This document shows, piece by piece, positions 53,263 to 61,920 of a stretch of DNA of 64,000 nucleotides. Source of the DNA: CAVOJY01 sp963696405. Lineage in GTDB: Bacteria > Chloroflexota > Limnocylindria > Limnocylindrales > CSP1-4. The position numbers and the translations under genes were made by a program. The stretch spans positions 186,001 through 250,000 of the forward strand of contig CAVOJY010000003.1 in assembly GCA_963696405.1 (NCBI GenBank), read 5' to 3'. Numbering within the stretch: the stretch's first letter is position 1; the number at the start of each line of letters is the position of its first letter. Under the pieces are notes generated by a model, which saw nothing but the letters and a program-made list of their open reading frames with translations, searched no databases and was not told the DNA's origin.

Positions 53263-54292
53263 GTGCGACCGACGCGTGCGGATGCGACCACGACGGCCGC
53301 GCGACCCCGGCTTCGCGGCGCGTTCACCGCCCTCGTCACCCCATTCGCGGCCGACGGATCGCTCGACGAGACTGCTCTGCGGCGGTTCGTCGCCTGGCAG
53401 GTCCGGTCCGGGATCGATGGCGTCGTGCCCTGCGGCACCACCGGCGAGTCGCCCACGCTTACGCTCGCCGAGCGCGAGCGGGTGATCGCGATCGCGGTCG
53501 AGATCGCTTCGTGCCGCCGACCCGGCCGGCCGTGCGCCACGGTCCTGGCCGGGACCGGGACGAACGACACCGCCGCGACCGTCCGGGCGACCCGACGGGC
53601 CGCCAGGCTCGGCGCCGACGCCGCGCTCGTGGTCGCTCCCTACTACAACCGCCCCGACCAGCGCATGCTCGAGGCGCACTACCGGGCCGTGGCCGACGAG
53701 GGCGGCCTTCCGATCGTCGTCTACAACGTGCCGTCGCGCACCGGGACGAACGTCGAGGCCGGCACGCTGCTTCGCCTCGCCGAGCACCCCATGATCGCCG
53801 GGGTGAAGGAGGCGTCCGGGAACCTCGATCAGATCGCCACCATCCTGCGCGACCGTCCTCCGGGGTTCTCCGTCCTTGCAGGGGACGACGCCTGGACGCT
53901 CGCGGTCCTGGCCATGGGCGGGGACGGCGTGGTCAGCGTCGCCTCGAACGAGATCCCGTCCGAGATGGCTGCCCTGTGCGGGGCGGCTCGGGCCGGCAAC
54001 TGGGAGCGCGCCCGGTTCATTCACTCGCGCTGGTTGCCGCTCTTCCGGGCCAACTTCCAGGGCGGCCCGAACCCCGTCCCGGTCAAGGCAGCACTCGAGC
54101 TGATGGGCCTTGCCCCCGGTCACCTGCGCCAGCCGCTCCTGCCGCTCGATGATCCCGCTCACGCGCGCCTTGCCGAACTCCTCCGCTCGAGCCGGGCTGG
54201 TGACCGATCCGGCATTGCGACCCGGCTGGGCGGTGGCCCGGAGCGCCGTGGACGTCGCGGCCCTGCTGGCCACGGAGGGGGTGCCGGCATGA
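53263..54292 (+). CDS. dapA: 4-hydroxy-tetrahydrodipicolinate synthase, frameshifted near the C-terminus
   Basis: About 342 residues. It has GAFTALVTPFAADGSLDETA, PCGTTGESPTLTLAERERVI, the active-site Tyr in VVYNVPSRTGTN and the Schiff-base Lys in AGVKEASGNLDQIA. Near 54195 one extra base shifts the frame; in the shifted frame the tail is LVTDPALRPGWAVARSAVDV and ends at 54292, overlapping the dapD ATG as ATGA. An ATG at 53198 with a perfect AAGGAG eight bases before could be the real start, out of frame with the body, which would require a second indel. It condenses pyruvate and aspartate semialdehyde. Confidence 0.85.
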
Positions 54293-55192
54293 CGGTGCCG
54301 GTTACGGAGCGGTCGCCCGGGCCGGGACCGGGGGCGGCACAGGCGGCGACGGCGGTGCAGGCGGTACCGGTTGCACCGGCCGGACACGGGTGGCCGATCC
54401 TTGACGCCCTGGAGTCCGGCCGGCGGCGCGCGGCCTGGCCGGACCCGACGGCGGCCGGCGGATGGCGCGTCGACCCCGACGTGCGGGCGGAGATCCTCGA
54501 GCTGTTTCGGGACCGGACGCCGGCGTCCTGGGAGATCGGGGGCCTTTTCGGCTTCCGTGACAGGGCGTCGCTGCCGTTGAAGGCGCTGGTGGGGTCGGGG
54601 CCCGGCGCAGCCGGACGAGCCGCTCCCTGCCGAGGCGGATACCTGGCGCATCGTCCCCGGGGGCACGAGCGTGCGCTCGGGCGTCTACCTCGGCCGGGAC
54701 GTCACGATCCTGCCGCCATCGTTCGTGAACGTCGGGGCGTGGATCGGCGAGCGGACGATGGTGGACTCGCACGTGCTCGTCGGCTCGTGCGCGCAGGTGG
54801 GCACGGGGGTTCACCTCTCCGCCGGCGTCCAGATCGGCGGCGTGCTGGAACCGGAAAACGCGCGCCCGGTGATCGTCGAGGACGACGCGTTCGTCGGGGC
54901 CCAGTGCGGGCTCTTCGACGGCGTGCTCGTGCGGCGGCGCGCCGTCCTCGCGGCCGGGGTGGTCCTGACCGGCACCGGCCGCCTCTACGATTGTGTGCGA
55001 GGCGAGGTTCTCGAGGGCTCGGCCGGAGCCCCCCTCGAGGTGCCCGAGGAGGCGGTCGTCATCCCCGGGTCGCGGCGGCTCCCCGGGGAGTTCGCCGAGG
55101 CTCACGGGCTGTCCGCCGCGACCGCGGTCATCGTCAAGTACCGCGATGCCCGGACGGACGCCCGGGTGGCGCTCGAACAGGCGCTGCGATGA
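54289..55192 (+). CDS. dapD: tetrahydrodipicolinate N-succinyltransferase, frameshifted
   Basis: About 300 residues across one extra base near 54595-54611. The first frame begins MTVPVTERSPG, followed by WPILDALESGRRRAAW and SWEIGGLFGFRDRASLPLKA, the helical N-terminal domain. The second frame has the left-handed beta-helix hexapeptides: RSGVYLGRDVTILPPSFVNV, VGAWIGERTMVDSHVLVGSC, VGTGVHLSAGVQIGGVLEP. It acylates tetrahydrodipicolinate in the succinylase route; an acetyl donor is the other option. Overlaps dapA and lysA by ATGA. Confidence 0.82.
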
Positions 55193-56545
55193 CGCTCACT
55201 GCCCCGCGGACCGCCCGGCCGCCCGACGCACCGCGGCGCGGCCGCCCGCCGGGACGCGATGAGATCTGGCGGGCGGGCCGCCTCGCCGGGATCGAACCGG
55301 CGGTGCTGGCCGAGCAGTACGGGACCCCGCTCTACGTCTACGACCTGGACGTGGTGACCCGGGCGCTCGCAGGCCCTGCGCCACGCCCTTCCGGAGCGGT
55401 TCGACATCGCCTACGCGGTGAAGGCCAACCCGGCGCTGGCCGTGGTCGGGCATCTCGCCCGGCTCGGGACCGGAGCGGACGTCTCGTCGGCAGGGGAGCT
55501 GGCGGCAGCGGTGCGGGCAGGCGTGCCCGGAGACCGCATCGTGGCGACCGGCCCGGGCAAGGCCGACGGCTTCCTCCGGTCCGCGGTTCGGGCGGGGCTC
55601 CGAGCGGTCAGCGTGGAGTCTCCGGGCGAACTGGACAGGCTCGAGAGGATCGCGGCAGAGGAGGGACGGCGCGTGCCGGTCCTCCTGCGGCTGGCTTCCA
55701 CCGACCCGATGTCCCGCGCCTCCGGACCGGACGCAGGGATCCTCAAGTTCGGCATGGCGAGGGGCGACGCCGCGGCCGCTGCCGCGAAAGCGGCGAGATC
55801 GCCCTGGCTGCACCTGCGAGGGGTGCACTGCTTCGGGGCCACGAACGTGCTCGACGCCGCGCGCCTGGCCGACCACGTGGCCGCGACCGTGGGCGCGGCG
55901 CTCGACGTCACCGCCGCGGCCGGGGTCCGGCTCGAGCTGGTTGACGTGGGGGGCGGCCTTGGGGTGCCGTACGAGCCGCACGAGTCGACGCTGGACCTGG
56001 CGGACTACGGCCGCCGGCTGCGCACGCTGGATGCCGCCTGGAGCGCAGACCCGGCGCTCGCGTCGATGCGGGTCCTCGTCGAACCCGGGCGCTTCCTGGT
56101 CGGCCCCGCGGGCGCCTACCTCTCCCGGGTGACCGACGTGAAGACGCTCGGCGGGCGGGTGGTCGCAATCCTCGACGGCGGGATCCACCAGTTCCTCCGG
56201 CCTGCCCTCGTCGGCCAGGAGCATCGGCTGCGACTGGCAGGCGCCGCGGGTCCGGACGGAAGACGGAACGGGGGCGCCGCCCAACCGGTGCCGGTCGCCA
56301 TCGCAGGACCGCTCTGCACCGGGCTCGATGTCTTCAGCGCCCATGCGGTCCTGCCGATGCCCCGAGCGGGAGATCTCGTGGCCGCCCTCGACGCGGGCGC
56401 CTACGGGTTCACGCAGTCGATGCCCGGGTTCCTGTCGCACGGGTGGCCCGCGGAGGTCGCGGTGCAGGATGGGGAAGGGCGCCTCATCCGCCCGCGTGCC
56501 GGCCCGGACGATCTTCTCGGCACCCAGCTCGTGCCCGACTGGTAG
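55189..56545 (+). CDS. lysA: diaminopimelate decarboxylase, frameshifted near the N-terminus
   Basis: About 452 residues with an extra base near 55368. The start MTLTAPRTARPPDAPRRGR overlaps the dapD stop; LAEQYGTPLYVYDLDVVTRA follows, and after the break QALRHALPERFDIAYAVKAN holds the PLP Lys in YAVKAN. Further motifs are GGGLGVPY, VEPGRFLVGPAGAYL and GPLCTGLDVF, with the active-site Cys. It makes lysine from meso-diaminopimelate, the last step. No terminator was found after it, within 125 bases of the next gene. Confidence 0.86.
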
Positions 56546-56703
56546 GACGCGGTCCGCGAAACCCGTGCCGCGGAGGTGTGGGGTGGAGGGTGGTCCGGGG
56601 TCGATCCGCGCGCTCCGGGACGGTACGGGGGGCGGAATCGTACTAGCGGCCACTACCGATCGGGCGGCTGGTGCGCCGGGGCGCCGTCTTGGTCAATGGG
56701 AGC

Positions 56704-58238
56704 ATGCACCCTGCGTCCTCGGCCCCCCGGCCCTCCGCGGTGTTCGTCCTGTTCGCCGTTGCCCTGTCTCTCGTCCTGGCCGCGCCGGGCGCCACGCGCG
56801 GCATGCGCGCTGGCCCAAGCGGGTCACCCATGGGGGGCGCCGCCGAATCGCCTGCCAGGGATGACCGCGGATCGGCGTCGGGGGCCATGCCCCAGCCCGA
56901 GATGACGGAGGCACCCGCGCCGCTCGCGTCGAGCGTCAAGCCGATCGCGAAGCGCGTGCTCAAGGCCGGTCGCTACCAGGGGGTTCGGTTCGATTCCCGC
57001 AGACGGATCGTCGGCACGAAGACACGCCGGATCTGGAAGTCCGCGGTCATCCCGATCGTCGACGTCAAGACCGTGGGCCGCACGCGGTACCTCCGCGTTG
57101 CATCCGGCATCTGGGGCGGCTACTGGCTCCGCGAGTCGTCGTTCCTCCCCAGCGGGGTGCGGACTGCCGGGGCCATGGCGGCACCAAGGTGGCCGGTGAC
57201 GACGCGCCCGGAGCCCACCCCGACGGCAACGCCGGAAGCCTCTGCGAGCCCGGCTGCGCCGTCCTCCGCGACCCCTGCGCCAACCCCCTCGCCATCCCCG
57301 CCCGCGGCGCCCTGGGAAAGCCCGCCGGCCTCCCCGACGCCGCCGGCCTCGCCACGCCGCCGGGTCGCCTGTCTCCACGGCGGAACCGAGCCCCTCGGCG
57401 TCCGCGGTCCCGACCGCAACCCCGCCGGCAACACCGTCGCCGACGCCAACACCGTCACCAACCCCCACGCCGGGCGCGACGCCAGTCTCCACGCCGGTGC
57501 CGACGGCCACGCCCGTCGCCGGGCCGGGCGGGCTCCCGCAGACGTGGAAGATGCTGGTGCTCGTCTACCGCACCGCGGACCTCACCTACAGCGATGGCGG
57601 GGTGTCCCGGGCTTTCACCTCATCAATCACCGACAGCGAGCTGCAGGCCGCCATGAACGCAGTCGCCAACATGCCTCCCACGGTGCAGGCGTGGTCAGGC
57701 GGCGCGGCCGCGGTCTCGTACACGGTCCAGCAGGTCCCGCACCCGCTGACAACCGTCACGGTGTACGCCGGCGGCTACTGGGTGAGCCCCGACAACGTCC
57801 ACGCCGACATCGACACGTATGCGCCCGACGGGACGTACGACTCGGTCCTCGTCCTCTGGAAGAGCTGGAACGAGCGGGGCCAGACGGTGCCGGTCCCGGG
57901 CTGGGGCATGACCCTTCGCCCGGGTCCATGGGCCAACGGCGCCGGCTACACGACGGTGTACATCCCGCCGGCGACGTGGTGGTGGAACGGAGGCACCCCG
58001 TCCGAGGTGTTCGTCCACGAGTGGCTGCACCAGGTGGTCCACTTCTACCGGGCGTACGGGTATCCCACCATCCCGAGCCCGGACGACGCCGCCGGGTACG
58101 GGTACACCGCCGACTCGTCGGGCATCTGGGGTCGCTGGCTCTCCGACCTGATGACGGGTCGGGTGGTCGACTCAGACCGGCACGAAGCTCGGCATCCCGC
58201 CCACCGTCTGGAGCCTCGGCAAGCCGACGCAGCCGTAG
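56704..58238 (+). CDS. secreted putative zinc metallopeptidase, frameshifted twice
   Basis: About 510 residues when extra bases near 57345-57370 and near 58165 are skipped. Signal peptide (PSAVFVLFAVALSLVLAAPG), a small SH3-like region (LKAGRYQGVRFDSRRRIVGT, RVASGIWGGYWLRESSFLP), a long Pro/Thr/Ser linker, then a domain with VFVHEWLHQVVHFY. HEWLH fits the HExxH zinc motif. The tail in the last frame reads TGTKLGIPPTVWSLGKPTQP and ends at 58238. The ATG at 56704 is taken for the signal peptide; a GTG at 56671 is possible. The protease family was not identified. Confidence 0.65.
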
Positions 58239-58370
58239 GTGCGAGCCACCGAGGCCGCCCGTGTCTCAACCTCGACGCGACCGGTCGGCCCTCTACAGTA
58301 GGAAGCGGCGCCCGCAGCGCGCCCGCAGGGCCAGGGACCTGCGGCAGGGCGGACGCCATGGAGGTGACCG

Positions 58371-60210
58371 ATGTGCCGTCTGCTGACCGGCCGGGCGTTC
58401 CGGGTCTTCGGCGTGCTCCTTGTGGCCGTACTCGTGGGGTACGGGCCGTGGCCGGGGGGCGGCGCACCGTTCGCCGGGACGGCCAATTCCGCCTCCGCGA
58501 TGAAGTACGTGGCGAAGGTCGGGGTTCCGCTGCAGGACACCCAGCTCGACTATCCGAGCGCCGTGGCGAGCGACGGCATGTACCTCTACATCGCCGACAC
58601 CGGCGACGCGCGCATCGTCAAGATTCGCCTGTCCGACATGTCGTTCGTGGACGCGTACAGTGGCTCGGCCGGCCAGTGGTTCGACCCGGAAGCAGGCATG
58701 GGCGGACTCGCGGTGGATGGCGGGTACCTCTATGTCTCCGACTACTCCCGCATCGTGCGCCTGAGCACGGCGCTGGACGGGTCCGGCTGGAAGACGTACG
58801 GCACCTTCGGCACGGGCGTCGGTCAGTTCGACTACCTCGGGGAGATCTCGGTCGACGGTGGGTTCGTCTACGCTGCAGATCGCGACAACCATCGCGTGGT
58901 TCGCCTGAGCACGGCGCTGGATGGGTCGGGATGGGTCGCCTACGGTTCGCAGGGAGCCGGTGCCGGCCAGTTCGCGTCACTGACGGGCCTGACCGTCGCA
59001 GCCGGCTGGGTGTTCGTGGCCGATCCCGGGAACCACCGCATCGAACGGTTCGCGACGACGCTCGACGGGATGGGCTGGACCGCGCTCGTGAGCGGGCCGG
59101 GCCATTCGTTCGGCCCCGTGGAAGGCCTGGCGTTCGGGGCGGGCGGGCTCTTCGCGGGGCTGGGCACCACGGTCGCGCGCATGAACCCCTCCCTCGACGG
59201 GTCCGGCTGGACGACGTTCGGCAGCTCCGGGACCGGAGCGGGCCAGTTCCGGTACGTGAGCGCCCTGGCTCGCGCCGGCGCCATGGTCTACGTCGCCGAC
59301 GGTACCCTCGCCCGGGTGGTGCAGCTGCCGGCGTCGCTCGACGGCTCGTCCTGGGTCACGTATCGGGCGCCCCGCCTATTCGGACAAGAACCAGTTCGGC
59401 GCAGCCTCGGGGCTGGCGAGCGACGGGACCTACGTCTACGTCGCGGACATCGCGTACGTGCCGGATCGTCAAGTTCAAGGCATCCAGCCTCGCCTGGGTG
59501 AAGGCATACGGCTCGTGTGCCGCGATCGACAACTTCCGGCCCGGGCGATCTCGTGGTGGCGGGCGGGTACCTCTTCGCGACCGCTGTCGACCGCGTCGTT
59601 CGCCTGTCGACGGCCCTCGACGGATCCGGGTGGAAGACCTACGGCGGCTTCGGGACCGGGGTCGGCCAGTTCAAGGGGGCCTCGGGGATCGCCACCGCGA
59701 GCGGGTTTCTCTACGTCGCCGATGCCTACAACGATCGCGTCGTTCGCCTCTCGACCGCCCTCAACGGGTCCGGCTGGAAGACGTACGGGACCAGCGGGAC
59801 CGGAACCGGGCAGTTCAACGGCCCGGCGGGCATCGCGGTGTCCGCCGGCTACGCCTACGTCGCGGACCATTACAACGACCGGGTCGTTCGTCTTAGCACG
59901 AAGCTGGACGGCTCCGGATGGAAGGCGTACGGGAGCCCGGTTCGGGTTCCGGCAAGTTCTCGCGGCCCCTCCGCGATTGCCGTTCTCGGCTCGTTCCTGT
60001 TCGTTGCCGACTCCTGCAACGCCCGCATCGTGAAGCTGAAGGCGCCGTCCCTGGCTGGATCACAGCGGCAGGATCGCGGGGGAGCGGCAACGCGAAGTTC
60101 AACGAGCCGATCGGCATCGAGGTGCGGGACGGATACCTCTATATCGGCGACGCCAGCTGGTGGCCCGGCGATGCAACCATCGGGTCGTGAAGTGGACCAC
60201 CGGCGGATGA
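58371..60210 (+). CDS. secreted NHL/beta-propeller-like protein, heavily frameshifted
   Basis: About 610 residues if read across at least six frame changes (near 59370, 59455, 59560, 59945, 60055 and 60168). GGAGGTG is four bases before the ATG. Signal peptide near FRVFGVLLVAVLVGYGPWPG. The rest is repeats of about 45 residues with the pattern GIATASGFLYVADAYNDRVV, RLSTALDGSGWKTYG, like NHL blades. The end in the last frame is NHRVVKWTTGG at 60210. Either a true pseudogene or a repeat-rich gene hard to assemble. Extracellular binding is the likely role. Confidence 0.6.
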
Positions 60211-60223
60211 TAGGATGCCCGGC

Positions 60224-60258
60224 GATCGCCCCGGTCGACCCCCCAGACCGGGGCGATC
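60224..60258. terminator. bidirectional terminator between convergent genes
   Basis: Perfect 13-base stem GATCGCCCCGGTC/GACCGGGGCGATC with a 9-base loop, between the NHL-like gene and the ICMT-like gene ending at 60268. Confidence 0.7.
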
Positions 60259-60267
60259 CTTCGGCCC

Positions 60268-60747
60268 TCAGTAGATCCAGGGGATGAGCTTCCGTCGGCC
60301 CTCCCGGTAGGCGACGTAGCCCGTCACGTGCTCGTCCAGCCAGCGCTCCTCTCGCCGCGACTTCAGGTCGAAGAACGCCCCCAGCACGGCGGCCGTGCCG
60401 AGCGCGGCAGGTGATGCGGCCACGAGCCCCCAGCCCAGCGAGCCGAGGATGATCCCGCCGTAGATGGGGTGGCGGACGAGCCGGTACGCGCCGTGCGCGA
60501 CGACCGTGGTGCCATCTTTCGGGCGCGGGAAGGGGGTGAGGTTCTCGCGCAGATCGAGGAGCCCGCGGAGGGCCAGGACGAAGCCGCCGACGATCAGTGC
60601 GGCACCCGCGACCGTCGTGACGAGTCGGGCTGCGCCCGTCCAGGCGGGTCCGAGCGAACTCGCGAGCACGAGCAGGCCGAGGAGAACGAACTGGATGAGG
60701 ACCCAGCCCTCCCCGCGCGGCCCCAGGTCGGGGAGGCGGGACGTCAC
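60268..60747 (-). CDS. isoprenylcysteine carboxyl methyltransferase (ICMT)-family membrane protein
   Basis: 159 residues with about four transmembrane helices. The ICMT/PEMT-type motif AYRLVRHPIYGGIILGSLG (R-H-P-x-Y-x-G) binds AdoMet, and the conserved C-terminal EERWLDEHVTGYVAYREGRR holds the Glu and Tyr residues. Such small bacterial proteins methylate unknown lipids or isoprenoids. It is intact. The ATG at 60747 gives a short charged tail before helix 1. Confidence 0.82.
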   Translation of the reverse strand: MTSRLPDLGPRGEGWVLIQFVLLGLLVLASSLGPAWTGAARLVTTVAGAALIVGGFVLALRGLLDLRENLTPFPRPKDGTTVVAHGAYRLVRHPIYGGIILGSLGWGLVAASPAALGTAAVLGAFFDLKSRREERWLDEHVTGYVAYREGRRKLIPWIY

Positions 60748-60868
60748 CGGCTATCCAGGGCGGACGGAGCCGGCAGCGGTGGGGTCATGGCGCGACACCC
60801 TACCGCGGGCGAGGCGTTCCTGCTTGCCCTGCGTGCACGCCGGGGCGGACCGCGGCATCCTCTACGGG

Positions 60869-61838
60869 ATGCCCGGCCGCCGATCTCCGTCCGACCCGCG
60901 GCCCCCGCGAGGTCTCAAGCCTGACGATGCGGCCGCCTTCTGCTGCGCGCTCCTGCGCTGGTTTGAGGCCAACGGACGCGACCTGGCCTTCCGGCGGACG
61001 GCCGACCCATACGCGATCCTCGTCTCCGAGGTGATGCTCCAGCAGACGCAGATCGGGCGGATCGAGCCAGCCTGGCGAGCGTTCCTCGAGCGCTTCCCGA
61101 CCGTCGACGCGCTCGCCGGGGCGGCGCCGGCCGACGTCCTGCGCCAGTGGGGCGGCCTGGGGTACAACCGGCGGGCGGTGAACCTGCACCGGGCGGCCCG
61201 GGTGATCGTCGCGGAACACAACGGCCGGATACCGGCCCGCGTCGAGGAGCTTGAGCGCCTGCCGGGATCGGGCCGTACACCGCCCGGGCGGTTGCCGCGA
61301 TTGCGTTCGGCGTCCCCGTCGCCCCGATCGACACGAACGTGCGCCGGGTCCTCGGCCGCGTCCTCGCCGGGGCTGGGGCGCCGGGCGATCCCGGGAACCC
61401 ACTGTCCGACCGGGAGTTGCAGGCGCTCGCAGACGGGCTGGTCGACCGGGAGCGGCCCGCGGCCTGGACCCATGCGGTGATGGACCTGGGATCGGCGGTG
61501 TGCCGGCGATCGCTCCCGGCGTGCGCCGCCTGTCCGCTCCGGCCGTGGTGCGAGTACCCGCGGCTGGCGGCGGCGCCGTCACGGGCAGGAGCCGCGGGCA
61601 GGACTCCTCTCGCGCGGGCTCCTCGCGCCCAGGCGTCCCGTTCGAGCAGACGAGTCGCTGGCTGCGCGGCCGGATCGTTGCCAGCCTGCGAGACGCGGAA
61701 CCGGGCGCCTGGGTGAGGCCGCCGAGGCGACTGGGCGCTCACGACGGCCCGGCGGTCGACCGTGCGGTCGCCGCGCTCGAACGCGACGGCCTCCTCGAGC
61801 GGGATGGCTCCGGGCGGGCCAGGCTCCCGATCGAATAG
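60869..61838 (+). CDS. mutY: A/G-specific adenine glycosylase, frameshifted twice
   Basis: About 322 residues when breaks near 61265 and near 61600-61640 are bridged. The first frame has SEVMLQQTQIGRIEPAWRAF, with the catalytic Glu, and WGGLGYNRRAVNLHRAA. The second has GIGPYTARAVAAIAFGVPVA (helix-hairpin-helix), the Asp in PIDTNVRRVLGR and the 4Fe-4S loop CRRSLPACAACPLRPWC. The third resumes VPFEQTSRWLRGRIVASLRD. It removes adenine paired with 8-oxoguanine. Short C-terminus, so a NUDIX-like oxoG-sensing domain seems absent, as in several short MutY forms. Confidence 0.85.
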
Positions 61839-61920
61839 GAGCGGGTTCAGGCTGCGCTGTCGGCCCCGGGTGCACCGCCCTCGAATGCACCGGACTCGTC
61901 CATGGGGCATCATCGCGCCC

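Noticed and set aside
56980..56996. GGTTCGATTCC as a tRNA T arm
   Set aside because: It lies inside the coding region of the secreted peptidase-like protein and no cloverleaf can be drawn around it.
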